Below, one piece after another: positions 14,962 through 23,951 of a stretch of DNA of 64,000 bases. Source of the DNA: Bradyrhizobium betae (GTDB lineage Bacteria > Pseudomonadota > Alphaproteobacteria > Rhizobiales > Xanthobacteraceae); the NCBI RefSeq assembly GCF_004123905.1, contig NZ_MZXW01000026.1, forward strand, positions 1 to 64,000, written 5' to 3'. Below the pieces are notes generated by a model. The model saw only the letters and a program-made list of their open reading frames with translations, did not search any database and was not told where the DNA came from. Every line of letters starts with the position of its first letter. The stretch's first letter is position 1. Both the position numbers and the translations under genes were made by a program.

Positions 14962-17049
14962 ATGGATGCGATCGAACGCCTGATCCGGCCGCGCAGCGTC
15001 GCTGTCATCGGTGCCTCGGCGGACCCGAGCAAGACGTCAGGGCGGCCGGTCTCTTATCTGCTGAAGCACGGCTTTGCGGGCGAGATCTATCCGGTCAATC
15101 CGAAAGTCAGGGAGATCGGCGGCCGGGCCTGCTATCCCGACGTTGCGTCGCTGCCTGATGTGCCCGATGTCGGCATTGTCCTGCTCGGCGCGGAGCGCGC
15201 GCACATCGCGGTGCGCGAATTGTCCGAGCGGGGCGCTGCCGCGGCGATCGTTCTTGCCAGCGGCTTCACCGAAACCGGGGCGGAAGGCGCCGAGCGCCAG
15301 CAGCGGCTGATGGAAGCCGCCGGATCCATGCGGCTGCTCGGGCCGAACACGATCGGCCTCGTCAATCTCACGGACAATATCGTGCTGTCGGCATCCGGCG
15401 CGCTGGCGATGGATCACTTCCCGACCGGCGCGATCGGGCTGGTCTCGCAAAGCGGCGGCATTCTCGGCGCCTTGCTGTCGCGTGCCGCGGCGCGCGGGGT
15501 GGGGCTGTCCAAGCTGGTGTCGACCAGCAACGAGGCCGATCTCGAGCTTGCTGACTTCATCGACTTTCTCGCCGACGACAGTGCGACCAAGGTCATTGCG
15601 CTCTATATCGAGGCGATCCGCAATCCGGCTCGCTTTCGGGAAGCGGTCCTTAAGGCGCGCCGCGCCGGCAAACCCGTCGTCGCCTTCAAGATCGGGCGAT
15701 CGGAAGCGGGTGCAAAGGCGGCCGTCTCGCACACGGGGGCGCTCGCGGGCTCCGATCGCATGTACGATGCTCTGTTTGGGCAACTCGGCGTGATCCGCGC
15801 GAAAACGTTCGAAGATCTGCTCGACATTCCCGCAGCCCTGGCAGTGGGACGGAAGCTGTCCGGCCGGCGTGTGGCGATCCTCACCTCGACCGGCGGCGCC
15901 GGCACGATCGTCTCCGACAGTCTCGGCGTCGCTGGCTTTACGACACCCGCGCCCGACGCTGAGACGGCCGCGCAATTGCGCGCCTTGCAGTCGGGATCGC
16001 ACGCCACGCTCGATCGCAATCCGATCGACGTGACCCTGGCTGGTCTGCAACCCGATCTGCTTCGCGCCGCCATCCGCATCCTGCTCGCAAGTCCCTCCTA
16101 CGATGCGCTGACCATTATTGTCGGCTCATCGGCCGTGGGTTCGCCGACCCTGATGGCCGATGCCATCCACGACTGCCTGCCGATGAGCGACAAGCCCGTC
16201 ATTGCCTATGTCAGTCCCCACGCGCCCGAGGTGGGCTCCGTCCTCACCCGGCGAGGCGTCCCGGCCTATACGTCCGCCGAGAGCTGCGCTGCCGCGCTCG
16301 ACGGGCTTTTGCAGGCGGGAATGCCGAAGCAAATCCAGACATCCGACTCGATCGCGCCGGCGGTCGCTATCAGCGACTTCCCAGTGGGATCGCTGGATGA
16401 GGCTGAGGCCAAGGCCCTGTTCGCCCGCTTTGGCGTTCCGGTCGTCGCGGAGAAGGTGGTCGCAACGCCAGGTGAAGCGGAACAGGCGGCGCGGGACTTC
16501 GGTGGCCGGGTCGTGCTCAAGATTCTCTCGCACGAGATCGCGCACAAGAGCGACGTCGGCGGTGTCGCGGTCAACCTGACCGCTGATGCGATTGGCGACC
16601 GCCTGACCGTGATGGCGGCGGAGGTCGGGGCCAAGGCCGGAAAACGAGCCGAACGGTTCCTGGTTCAGGAGATGATCTCCGGTGGCGTCGAAATCATTCT
16701 CGGGATGCATCGCGATCCCCTGGGAACCGCGATCCTTCTCGGCATGGGCGGCGTCACCGCCGAACTGTTCAAGGACACGACGATGCGCCTGCTCCCACCG
16801 GAGGGCGGCCTCGGTCTGGCCGAGGCTCAAGCGATGGCGCGTGATCTCGTGACGTGGCCCTTGCTGGACGGTTTTCGGGGCCGGCCGAAATGCGATGTCG
16901 AAGCCCTCGCGAAAGCGATCGTCGCTTTCTCGCGCATGGTTGCGCAACTCGGCGACCGCTTGGCCGAGGCCGAAATCAATCCGGTGTTCGTGCTGCCGGA
17001 GGGCCAGGGCGTGAAGGCAGCAGACGGATTGGTGGTTCTCAATGTCTGA
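14962..17049 (+). CDS. Acyl-CoA synthetase (ADP-forming type), fused alpha and beta domains
   Basis: A 695-residue protein. The N-terminal CoA-binding Rossmann domain (RPRSVAVIGASADPSKTSGRP) is followed by two succinyl-CoA-synthetase-like domains with the phosphohistidine segment AAVSHTGALAGSD, and a C-terminal ATP-grasp domain (VVLKILSHEIAHKSDVGGV... EINPVFVLP). Such enzymes activate a carboxylic acid to its CoA ester with ATP, releasing ADP and phosphate. The substrate is unknown. Context with a crotonase family protein and a carboxylate-binding protein suggests an aromatic or branched organic acid. Confidence 0.9.
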   Translation: MDAIERLIRPRSVAVIGASADPSKTSGRPVSYLLKHGFAGEIYPVNPKVREIGGRACYPDVASLPDVPDVGIVLLGAERAHIAVRELSERGAAAAIVLASGFTETGAEGAERQQRLMEAAGSMRLLGPNTIGLVNLTDNIVLSASGALAMDHFPTGAIGLVSQSGGILGALLSRAAARGVGLSKLVSTSNEADLELADFIDFLADDSATKVIALYIEAIRNPARFREAVLKARRAGKPVVAFKIGRSEAGAKAAVSHTGALAGSDRMYDALFGQLGVIRAKTFEDLLDIPAALAVGRKLSGRRVAILTSTGGAGTIVSDSLGVAGFTTPAPDAETAAQLRALQSGSHATLDRNPIDVTLAGLQPDLLRAAIRILLASPSYDALTIIVGSSAVGSPTLMADAIHDCLPMSDKPVIAYVSPHAPEVGSVLTRRGVPAYTSAESCAAALDGLLQAGMPKQIQTSDSIAPAVAISDFPVGSLDEAEAKALFARFGVPVVAEKVVATPGEAEQAARDFGGRVVLKILSHEIAHKSDVGGVAVNLTADAIGDRLTVMAAEVGAKAGKRAERFLVQEMISGGVEIILGMHRDPLGTAILLGMGGVTAELFKDTTMRLLPPEGGLGLAEAQAMARDLVTWPLLDGFRGRPKCDVEALAKAIVAFSRMVAQLGDRLAEAEINPVFVLPEGQGVKAADGLVVLNV

Positions 17050-17125
17050 ACAAAATCGGGTGGAGCTCCAGATGGCCATTGGCGAAATCATCAATCACGA
17101 CGGCGCTCGCAAGAAGGGCTTTGCC

Positions 17126-18097
17126 ATGTGGCGCGGGTTCAATCGTGTCATGCTCGCCTGCGCAATCGCCGCGGGCATGGGAGTGGCACCGGCGCGCGCC
17201 GAATATCCCGAAAAGATCGTCAAGATCGTGGTGCCCTTCGCGGCCGGTGGCGGGACCGACATCATCGCGCGAACGACAGCGCAGGACATCCAGACGGAGC
17301 TCGGCAAATCCGTCATCATCGAGAACAAGCCGGGCGCCGGGACCATCATCGGAACCCAGACGGTGGCCACCAGCGATCCCGACGGCTATTCGCTGCTGAT
17401 GGCGACCTTCGCGCACGCGGTCAACCCGAGCCTGTACAACAAGCTGCCGTTCGATCCGCACAAGGACTTTGCAGCCGTCTCGCTGATCGCGCGGTCCTTC
17501 AATATCGTCGTCGTCAACCCGACATCAAAGATCAACTCGATCGCTGATCTGATCGCGGAGGCCAAGGCCAATCCGGGCAAGCTCAATTTCGGGACGTTCG
17601 GCACCGGCACCTCGGCTCATCTCGCGGGCGAGCTGTTCAATGCGATGGCGAAGGTCAAGATGACGGCGGTGCCCTACAAGGGCGCCGCGCCTGCGATCAG
17701 CGATCTCCTGGGCGGACAGATCGACGTGATGTTCACCACCGTGGCGAGCGCCGCCTCGCTGGTGGCCGCGGGCCAGCTCCGGGCGCTGGCCGTCACGTCC
17801 GCGGAGCGTTCGACCGCGTTCCCGCAATTGCCGACCGTCGCCGAGGCGGGAGTGCCAGGTTATGCCGCGGAGTCGTGGTACGGATTGTACGCTCCGGCCA
17901 AGACGCCTGCTCCCGTGATTGCACGCCTGAATCAGGCGGTCGCAAAGGCCGTTCGGTCCGGTGGTTTCAAGCAACTGGAGGCTAACGAAGGCCTCATCAT
18001 GGTGGGGGGCGCTCCGGAACAGCTCGATCGCTATGTCGGGCAGGAAGAGGAACGCTGGCGCAAGCTGGTCAAGGACGCGAACATCGAGGTGCAGTAA
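17126..18097 (+). CDS. Bug/TctC-type tripartite tricarboxylate transporter substrate-binding protein
   Basis: About 323 residues with a signal peptide (MWRGFNRVMLACAIAAGMGVAPARA). The family opening EYPEKIVKIVVPFAAGGGTDIIAR, GKSVIIENKPGAGTIIGTQ and the PYKGAAPAISDLLGGQIDVMF segment are typical. These periplasmic receptors bind small carboxylates. AAGAAGG eight bases upstream supports the start at 17126 over an earlier ATG at 17042 that overlaps the synthetase stop. No TctA/TctB membrane genes are adjacent, which is common for Bug receptors. Confidence 0.92.
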   Translation: MWRGFNRVMLACAIAAGMGVAPARAEYPEKIVKIVVPFAAGGGTDIIARTTAQDIQTELGKSVIIENKPGAGTIIGTQTVATSDPDGYSLLMATFAHAVNPSLYNKLPFDPHKDFAAVSLIARSFNIVVVNPTSKINSIADLIAEAKANPGKLNFGTFGTGTSAHLAGELFNAMAKVKMTAVPYKGAAPAISDLLGGQIDVMFTTVASAASLVAAGQLRALAVTSAERSTAFPQLPTVAEAGVPGYAAESWYGLYAPAKTPAPVIARLNQAVAKAVRSGGFKQLEANEGLIMVGGAPEQLDRYVGQEEERWRKLVKDANIEVQ

Positions 18098-18155
18098 TCT
18101 TCCGTTCCGCGATATCTTTGCTCATCAGCCGCTCACACAGGAGTGCATGACGACC

Positions 18156-20003
18156 TCAGAGCGAGCCTGATCCAAACGCCGCGGCCCGTGCCCGCAATTC
18201 GTCCCGCACCCGATCGAGCACACTCTCGTATTCGCGCGTTTCACTCTGCCGGAACAGCCGCACGCTTGGATACCAGGGGCTGTCGTCGCGGCCGAGCAGC
18301 CAGCGGTAGTCGGGCGTCCATGGCAGCAGGATCCAGGTTGGGCAGCCAAGCGCGCCGGCGAGATGGGCGACGCTGGTGTCGACGGTGATCACGAGATCGA
18401 GACAGGCGATCAGGGCGGCGGTCTCGGTGAAGTCGGTGAGATCGGCGGTGAGGTCGACAATGTCGTGTCTCTCCCGCAGCACCGCCGCATCGCTCGGGCG
18501 CGGGGCCTTCTGCAGGCTGACAAAGGTGGCATCGACGTCGAGGATACGCGACAGCGTTCGCAGCGGAATCGAGCGCGTGAGGTCGTTGACGTGGCCGGGA
18601 TCGCCGGACCAGACCAGGCCGACCCGGAGCCTGGTTCGCGGACCGAGACGATTGTCCCAGGCCTGAACAAGCCTGTCGGGAGGGGAGGGCAGATACGGGT
18701 TGTCCGCCGGGATCGTATCGAGCCGGGTTCCGAACGCGAGCGGAAGGCTGGAGATCGGGCAGTGCATATCGAAATCCGGCAGCGTGCTGAGGTTCGACGT
18801 CGGAGCGCACAGAGATACACCGCTCAGATCTGACATCAGGCGATGCAGCGGGTCCTGAACGACGAGAAGAACGCGTGCGCCGCGCTTCGCCAGCAGAGGC
18901 ACGTAGCGGACGAAATGAATGGTGTCTCCCAATCCCTCGTCGGCAGCGACAAGGATCGTCTTGCCTTCAACGCTGTCTTCGCCGAGCCACATCGGTCGCG
19001 GAAACCTTGGGTATTTGGCCGACGGCAGTTTCAATCGGGTCTGGTGTCCGCGCCAGCCGGATTCGAAGTCGCCGGTCAGGAGCTGCGCCAGAGTCACATT
19101 CCACTCGGTCACGATGTTGCTCAGCCCGAGCGACTTCATCTGATCGGACAGCGCGAAAACCTCGTCGAAGCGATGCAGGTGGAATAGCGCGACCAGTCTG
19201 TTGTCGAAGGCGTCCACAAACTCCGGCCGAAGCTCGATGGCTTTTTCGAACCATGCCAGCGCCTCGTCATTCCTGCCAAGCCGCCGCAACGAAAGACCCA
19301 GATTGTTGCAGATGTCGGCATTATCAGGGGCGAGCTGGTGCGCCCGCCTGGCCTCAGCCTCGGACTCCGCGAACCGTTTCAAATTGTAGAGAGTCCATGC
19401 GCGCGCCTCCAGCGTCGGGGCATGGTCTGGGAACAGCGTGTCGCTGAGGTCGAGATAGGCGATGGCCTCCTCGTTCCGCCCAAGCTTGTGGAGGACAGCG
19501 CCGGTTTTATACAAGGCGTCTTGATGATTTGGACCGAGCTGGAGCGCATGTTGCAAGCTCAGGACAGCTTGATCAAGGCGCCCAAGCTGAATGCGAATGT
19601 CGCCCTGTTGCCGCCACAACGCGGCATCATCAGGTCGAAGCTGGATCGCCTTGTCGAGAACGTTGAGTGCCTCTTCAAAGCGCCCGTAGCGCTGAAGCGC
19701 CGTTGCGAAGCTCGCGAGATATTCGGGCTTCGGGGCTCGCTGGATTGCGCGGACGATCCACGCCATGGCATCGTTGTATTGTTCGGCGTGGAGAAACAGC
19801 AGCCCCATGAGATGCTGAGTGTCCGCGTGCTCCGCATCGATCGCGAGGGCCTGCTCGCAGCAGGCACGCGCGTCGGGATGCCGTCCGTCCCGGAAATGCT
19901 GAAGGCCCGCTTCACAAAGAGCAGCCGGTGTCTCCACCGTTGGCAGGCTCCGGGCCGTCATTGAGTTCTGGCTGGCGGCTCGGTGCTCGCGATGTCCGGT
20001 CAA
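18156..20003 (-). CDS. TPR-repeat protein with a glycosyltransferase-like C-terminal domain
   Basis: A 615-residue protein. Residues about 30-320 are a run of tetratricopeptide repeats (for example GRFEEALNVLDKAIQLRPDDAALWRQQGD). Residues about 330-600 look like a GT-B/heptosyltransferase-type domain, with ILVAADEGLGDTIHFVRYVPLL, LRVGLVWSGDPGHVND and DLVITVDTSVAHLAGALGCPTWILLPW. This two-part design is common in rhizobia and suggests sugar transfer to a protein or glycan, but the acceptor is unknown. It is convergent with the binding-protein gene. A second ATG 14 codons downstream is possible. Confidence 0.85.
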   Translation of the reverse strand: MTGHREHRAASQNSMTARSLPTVETPAALCEAGLQHFRDGRHPDARACCEQALAIDAEHADTQHLMGLLFLHAEQYNDAMAWIVRAIQRAPKPEYLASFATALQRYGRFEEALNVLDKAIQLRPDDAALWRQQGDIRIQLGRLDQAVLSLQHALQLGPNHQDALYKTGAVLHKLGRNEEAIAYLDLSDTLFPDHAPTLEARAWTLYNLKRFAESEAEARRAHQLAPDNADICNNLGLSLRRLGRNDEALAWFEKAIELRPEFVDAFDNRLVALFHLHRFDEVFALSDQMKSLGLSNIVTEWNVTLAQLLTGDFESGWRGHQTRLKLPSAKYPRFPRPMWLGEDSVEGKTILVAADEGLGDTIHFVRYVPLLAKRGARVLLVVQDPLHRLMSDLSGVSLCAPTSNLSTLPDFDMHCPISSLPLAFGTRLDTIPADNPYLPSPPDRLVQAWDNRLGPRTRLRVGLVWSGDPGHVNDLTRSIPLRTLSRILDVDATFVSLQKAPRPSDAAVLRERHDIVDLTADLTDFTETAALIACLDLVITVDTSVAHLAGALGCPTWILLPWTPDYRWLLGRDDSPWYPSVRLFRQSETREYESVLDRVRDELRARAAAFGSGSL

Positions 20004-20355
20004 TCTCGATCAGCTTTCGATGTCTGGATCGGCGGAAAATGCACGATTCTGGTCATGGTCGAAAGCTGGACAGCCGGACGTCCTTGCGCGGCGCAAGCCT
20101 CGCGCAAGCATGTGCGCCGCGTTCACGCGCGAATTCTCGACGTCATGCGCAGCCGTGTCGGCAAAGCCGTGGTGAAATACCAGCGGTGATGCGCGCTCAC
20201 CTGCCGACGGCGACCCAGGCCATCCGCGCTAGACGGCGCATCGCTTCAGGCGTCGAGGTCATCGCCGAAGCATCGCCGATCATCGAACTGTCATCGCTCC
20301 GTCATTCGCGCTCTATTGATCGCTGCTCCCTTTCCCGCGCATCGTGGAGGCTGAA
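20004..20355. other. Intergenic region between divergent TPR and aminotransferase genes
   Basis: This is a 352-base gap. A stable inverted repeat, CGCGGCGCA (20087-20095) with TGCGCCGCG (20113-20121), is visible, but no T-run follows. Short open frames here have no recognisable protein similarity. No regulatory site could be assigned beyond the GGAGG ribosome-binding site at 20346-20350. Confidence 0.4.
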
Positions 20356-21675
20356 ATGCATCTGACTGAGACAACATCGTCCGACCGCCGGTCGATCCTG
20401 AAGGGTTTTGCGGCCGCAGCCGTCGCGTCGCTGGCGGCGCCGGCTTTTGCCGCCGAGGGCCTGCCGCCGCAACCGACCGGACCTGTGGCCGCAATCGCCA
20501 CCGACACGGCCTATTGGACGGCCGTGAAGGGGCTCTATGCGGTGACGCCTGACATCGTCAATCTCGAGAACGGCTTTTGGGGCATCATGGCCGAACCGGT
20601 CAGGCGCGAGTTCATCCGCCAGTCCGACATGATCAACTTCCAGAACACCTACTACGCGCGGCAGCGCGCGGGCGCGGATTTCGATGCCGTGCGCACCAGG
20701 GTGGCGCAGGCGCTTGGCGCTGCGCCCGAGGAGATTGCACTCACCCGCGGTGCGACCGAAGCGCTGCAGTTGCTCATCAGCGGCTACAACAGGCTGAAGC
20801 CCGGCGACAGCGTGCTCTACGCCGACCTCGATTACGATTCGATGCAGTATGCGATGAACGCGCTGAAGGGCCGCCGCGGCGTCGATGTCGTCAAGTTCGA
20901 TATTCCGGAGCCGGCCACCCGTCAGGGCGTGCTCGACGCCTATGCCCGCGCGCTGGAGGCTAACCCGAAGACCAGGCTGCTGCTCCTCACCCATGTCAGC
21001 CATCGCACCGGCCTCGTCATGCCGGTTGCTGAGATCGCCCGCATGGCCAGGGCCAAGGGCATCGACACCATCCTCGATGCCGCCCATTCCTGGGGGCAGA
21101 TGGAGTTCAGCGTGGGTGAGCTCGAGGTCGATTTCGTTGGCTTCAACCTGCACAAATGGATCGGTGCGCCGGTCGGCGTGGGCTTCCTCTACATCAAAAA
21201 GAACCGTCTCGCCGACATCGACCGCGACATGGGCGACGAGGATTTTCCGGAAACCGACATCCGCTCGCGGGTGCACACCGGCACGGTGAATTTTGCGACG
21301 GTGCTGACGGTGCCTGCGGCCGTGGCGCTGCATCAGCAGATCGGCGCGGCGGCGAAGCAGGCCCGCCTGCGCTACTTGCGCGACTATTGGGTCAGCCGCG
21401 TGCGTGGCTTCAAGGATATCGAGATCCTGACGCCGGATGAAGCCGGCTCATATGGTGCGATCACCTCGTTCCGCCTTGCCGGCAAAATCAGCAAGCCCGA
21501 CAATGACGCCATCGTGGCGAAGCTCCGGGACAGCCACAAGGTCATGACGGTGCGCCGTGCCGGCGTCGCCAGAGGCCAGTGCATCCGTGTGACGCCGGCG
21601 CTCTACACCGATGAGGCCGATCTCGACCGCTTCGTCGAGGCGCTCGCCGTCGTCACCGGCACGAAGACGGGGTGA
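20356..21675 (+). CDS. Class V aminotransferase-family PLP enzyme, Tat-exported
   Basis: About 439 residues, starting at the ATG after GGAGG. The N-terminus SSDRRSILKGFAAAAVASLAAPAFA is a twin-arginine signal, which implies folding with PLP before export. The enzyme part shows the class V pattern: ALTRGATEALQLLISGY, TILDAAHSWGQ with the PLP-binding Asp, and FNLHKWIGAPVGVGF with the Schiff-base Lys. It resembles isopenicillin-N-epimerase-like proteins; the substrate is unknown. Its last 23 bases overlap the convergent hydroxylase gene. Confidence 0.88.
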   Translation: MHLTETTSSDRRSILKGFAAAAVASLAAPAFAAEGLPPQPTGPVAAIATDTAYWTAVKGLYAVTPDIVNLENGFWGIMAEPVRREFIRQSDMINFQNTYYARQRAGADFDAVRTRVAQALGAAPEEIALTRGATEALQLLISGYNRLKPGDSVLYADLDYDSMQYAMNALKGRRGVDVVKFDIPEPATRQGVLDAYARALEANPKTRLLLLTHVSHRTGLVMPVAEIARMARAKGIDTILDAAHSWGQMEFSVGELEVDFVGFNLHKWIGAPVGVGFLYIKKNRLADIDRDMGDEDFPETDIRSRVHTGTVNFATVLTVPAAVALHQQIGAAAKQARLRYLRDYWVSRVRGFKDIEILTPDEAGSYGAITSFRLAGKISKPDNDAIVAKLRDSHKVMTVRRAGVARGQCIRVTPALYTDEADLDRFVEALAVVTGTKTG

Positions 21676-22582
21676 GTCCGGGCGACGCCGCGTCGGGCGC
21701 GTCTCCACCGGCGGCATCGTGCGCCATTGCCGTCACGGCGGGCGTTGCCTCGCCGCCGCGGGGCGGACCGATCAGGCAGGCGAGCCGGTCATCCCAGGAG
21801 CGCGATCGCCACAGATCGCGCGCCAGGGCCGCCCATTCATGAAACGCGATGACGATCGGATTGTTGGAGCGCAGCGGCGTGACGAGGCCGTAGCGGCACG
21901 GCAAATCGTCGCGCTCTGCGACGAAGGTGCCGAACATCCGGTCGAACACGATGAAGACGCCGCCGTAATTGCGGTCGAGATATTCCGTATTGCAGGCGTG
22001 GTGCACGCGATGATGCGAGGGTGTGTTGAGCACATATTCCAGCCAGCCGAGCTTCGGAATCCACTCCGCGTGCAGCCAGAACTGGTAGAGCAGGTTGACG
22101 GCGGCGGCGGTGAACACCGGGCCCGGCGCGAAGCCGAGCCAGATCATCGGCACGTAGAAGATTGCGGCGCCGGTCAGCCGCCCGGTCCAGCCGAAGCGAT
22201 AGGACGCCGCGAGGTTGAACTCGTTCGAGGAATGGTGGATCGCATGCGTCGCCCAGAACCAGCGCACGCGATGGCTACACCGATGGAACCAGTAATAGCT
22301 GAAGTCCTGGGCAATCACGAGCACGGCCACGGCCAGCGCACCGTTCAGCGGCACGGTGAACAGCCGGTGCTTCCAGGCGAGATCGACCAGGGGCTGCGCC
22401 AGGCTGAGTGGCAGGATCGTGTAGACGAAATATTGCCGGCCGAGCGCGTCGGCGAGTGAGGCCAGATAGGCCCGCCAGTCGTAGTCGCGCCGCATCACCA
22501 GGGCCAGGACGAGGCCTTCCAGCGTCGCGATCACGATCAGGGCGGGAAGGGCAAATTGCAGCACCTGGAGCAGCAGCGTCAT
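21653..22582 (-). CDS. Fatty acid hydroxylase / sterol desaturase family membrane enzyme
   Basis: About 309 residues, mostly hydrophobic, starting after GGAGG. The three histidine clusters that bind the di-iron centre are present: HRCSH, HAIHH and HHRVHH, plus a later HEW. Family members hydroxylate or desaturate lipids using oxygen. The substrate could be a fatty acid, sterol or carotenoid and cannot be decided. The C-terminus overlaps the end of the aminotransferase gene on the other strand. Confidence 0.87.
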   Translation of the reverse strand: MTLLLQVLQFALPALIVIATLEGLVLALVMRRDYDWRAYLASLADALGRQYFVYTILPLSLAQPLVDLAWKHRLFTVPLNGALAVAVLVIAQDFSYYWFHRCSHRVRWFWATHAIHHSSNEFNLAASYRFGWTGRLTGAAIFYVPMIWLGFAPGPVFTAAAVNLLYQFWLHAEWIPKLGWLEYVLNTPSHHRVHHACNTEYLDRNYGGVFIVFDRMFGTFVAERDDLPCRYGLVTPLRSNNPIVIAFHEWAALARDLWRSRSWDDRLACLIGPPRGGEATPAVTAMAHDAAGGDAPDAASPGLTPSSCR

Positions 22583-22711
22583 GGCAACCTCCGCATCGCA
22601 GGCTCGCGGCCTGCCCGGCGGAAGGCTTGCACGGTGAAGATGCGGCGGCGCGCCGATTCCCGAAGGCGATTGGCCGATTCTCACAAACGGCCGGCCCCGA
22701 TCGGAAATCGG

Positions 22712-23806
22712 TCAGGTCTCGGCCGAGCTCGGTCCGACGGCCTCTCTCGCCCCGGCAAGACGCGCCCGCCGGTACTCGGACGGCGTCAGCCCGGTCTGTG
22801 CCTTGAAGGCGCGATTGAAGGGGCCGATCGAGCCGAAGCCCGCATCGAGCGCGATCGTCAGGATCGGGACGCCGGCCTGCGCGGGATCGGTCAGCGCGGC
22901 TTCGGCATCCGCCAGCCGGTAACCGTTGACGAAGGCGTTGAAATTGCGATGGCCGAGCTGGCGGTTGATCAGATGGCGCAGCCTGTACTCGGGAATGTCG
23001 AGCTCTCGCGACAAGGACGCGATGCTCAGGTCGGGCTCGCGAAAGACCTTGTCATGGTTGAGCAGATGCTGAAGCGCGGCGAGCTGCGCCGCATCGGGTT
23101 CGACCGCCGGTGCTGCGGGCCGCGGATCGGATGGCGGCGCCGACGGCGTTGCCCGGACCGGCGCTGGCGCCAGCTGTGTCTCCGCCGTAGTGATCGAGCC
23201 CAGCACGGCGAACAGGAAGATCAGCGCCGTCAAGGTGGCGGCACTGGCGAGGCTGACCGAACTCGCCGAAAGGCCGCCGGGCCAGAGCCAGTCCGCCGCG
23301 ATCGCGACCAGCGCATAGAGCACGATGACGGAGGCGTACCAGACGCGGAGCCTCCGCCGCCCTTCCACCAGGTCGATCCCGCGCCCCGACCAGGCATGCC
23401 AGGCGCCGAGCAGCAGGAAGGCCACCGACAGGCCGGTGCGGGCCACGTCGACGGACATTGGGTGCTTGAACTGGTCCATCAGGGCGAGGACCACCAGCGC
23501 CAGCCAGCCGAGCGCATGGGACCAGCGCGGCCGAAACTCGTCAGTGAACATCGCGCCCATGGTGATCCAGAACGCGGCCGGCACGCCGGCGCTGACGATT
23601 GCAACCGGAATGCGCAGGCGCAGATCCAGCGCGCCGAAGCCCGGAGCGGATTCGACGATAGAGCCCGCGATAGCCGCCGCCAGCAGCGCAGCATAGCGGC
23701 TCACGGGGGCGCGCCGCGCGTTGCGAGCGGCGACCGCCGCGCGGAGAAGAAGGATGACGACCGCTCCTCCACGCAGTGCAGCTTCCAGGGTCGACATGCA
23801 ATTCAA
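22712..23806 (-). CDS. AraC family regulator with an N-terminal membrane domain
   Basis: A 364-residue protein. The first two thirds hold about six or seven hydrophobic helices. A Pro/Ala-rich linker (about 215-240) leads to an AraC DNA-binding domain (LDIPEYRLRHLINRQLGHRNFNAFVNGYRLADAEAAL... IALDAGFGSIGPFNRAFKAQTGLTPSEYRR). This design suggests sensing in or at the membrane. It lies just upstream of, and in the same direction as, the hydroxylase gene, which it may regulate. Confidence 0.88.
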   Translation of the reverse strand: MNCMSTLEAALRGGAVVILLLRAAVAARNARRAPVSRYAALLAAAIAGSIVESAPGFGALDLRLRIPVAIVSAGVPAAFWITMGAMFTDEFRPRWSHALGWLALVVLALMDQFKHPMSVDVARTGLSVAFLLLGAWHAWSGRGIDLVEGRRRLRVWYASVIVLYALVAIAADWLWPGGLSASSVSLASAATLTALIFLFAVLGSITTAETQLAPAPVRATPSAPPSDPRPAAPAVEPDAAQLAALQHLLNHDKVFREPDLSIASLSRELDIPEYRLRHLINRQLGHRNFNAFVNGYRLADAEAALTDPAQAGVPILTIALDAGFGSIGPFNRAFKAQTGLTPSEYRRARLAGAREAVGPSSAET

Positions 23807-23951
23807 GGGTCCGGCTGGGATCTTCAGCGGAGAATCGCATCAGAGGCGGTCGTGTCAACGGGGTGCAAGGCCCGGCGGCAGGTCGATGACGTCGATTTTC
23901 GCCGTTTCGCCACCGCGCGAGCAGCGCTCCGGTCTGGCCGGGTGCACCAGA

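Noticed and set aside
20087..20121. GC-rich inverted repeat as a terminator
   Set aside because: No T-run follows on either strand and it lies in a divergent promoter region.
19983..20189. Plus-strand frame of 68 codons
   Set aside because: It begins inside the TPR gene, has no ribosome-binding site and no recognisable sequence.
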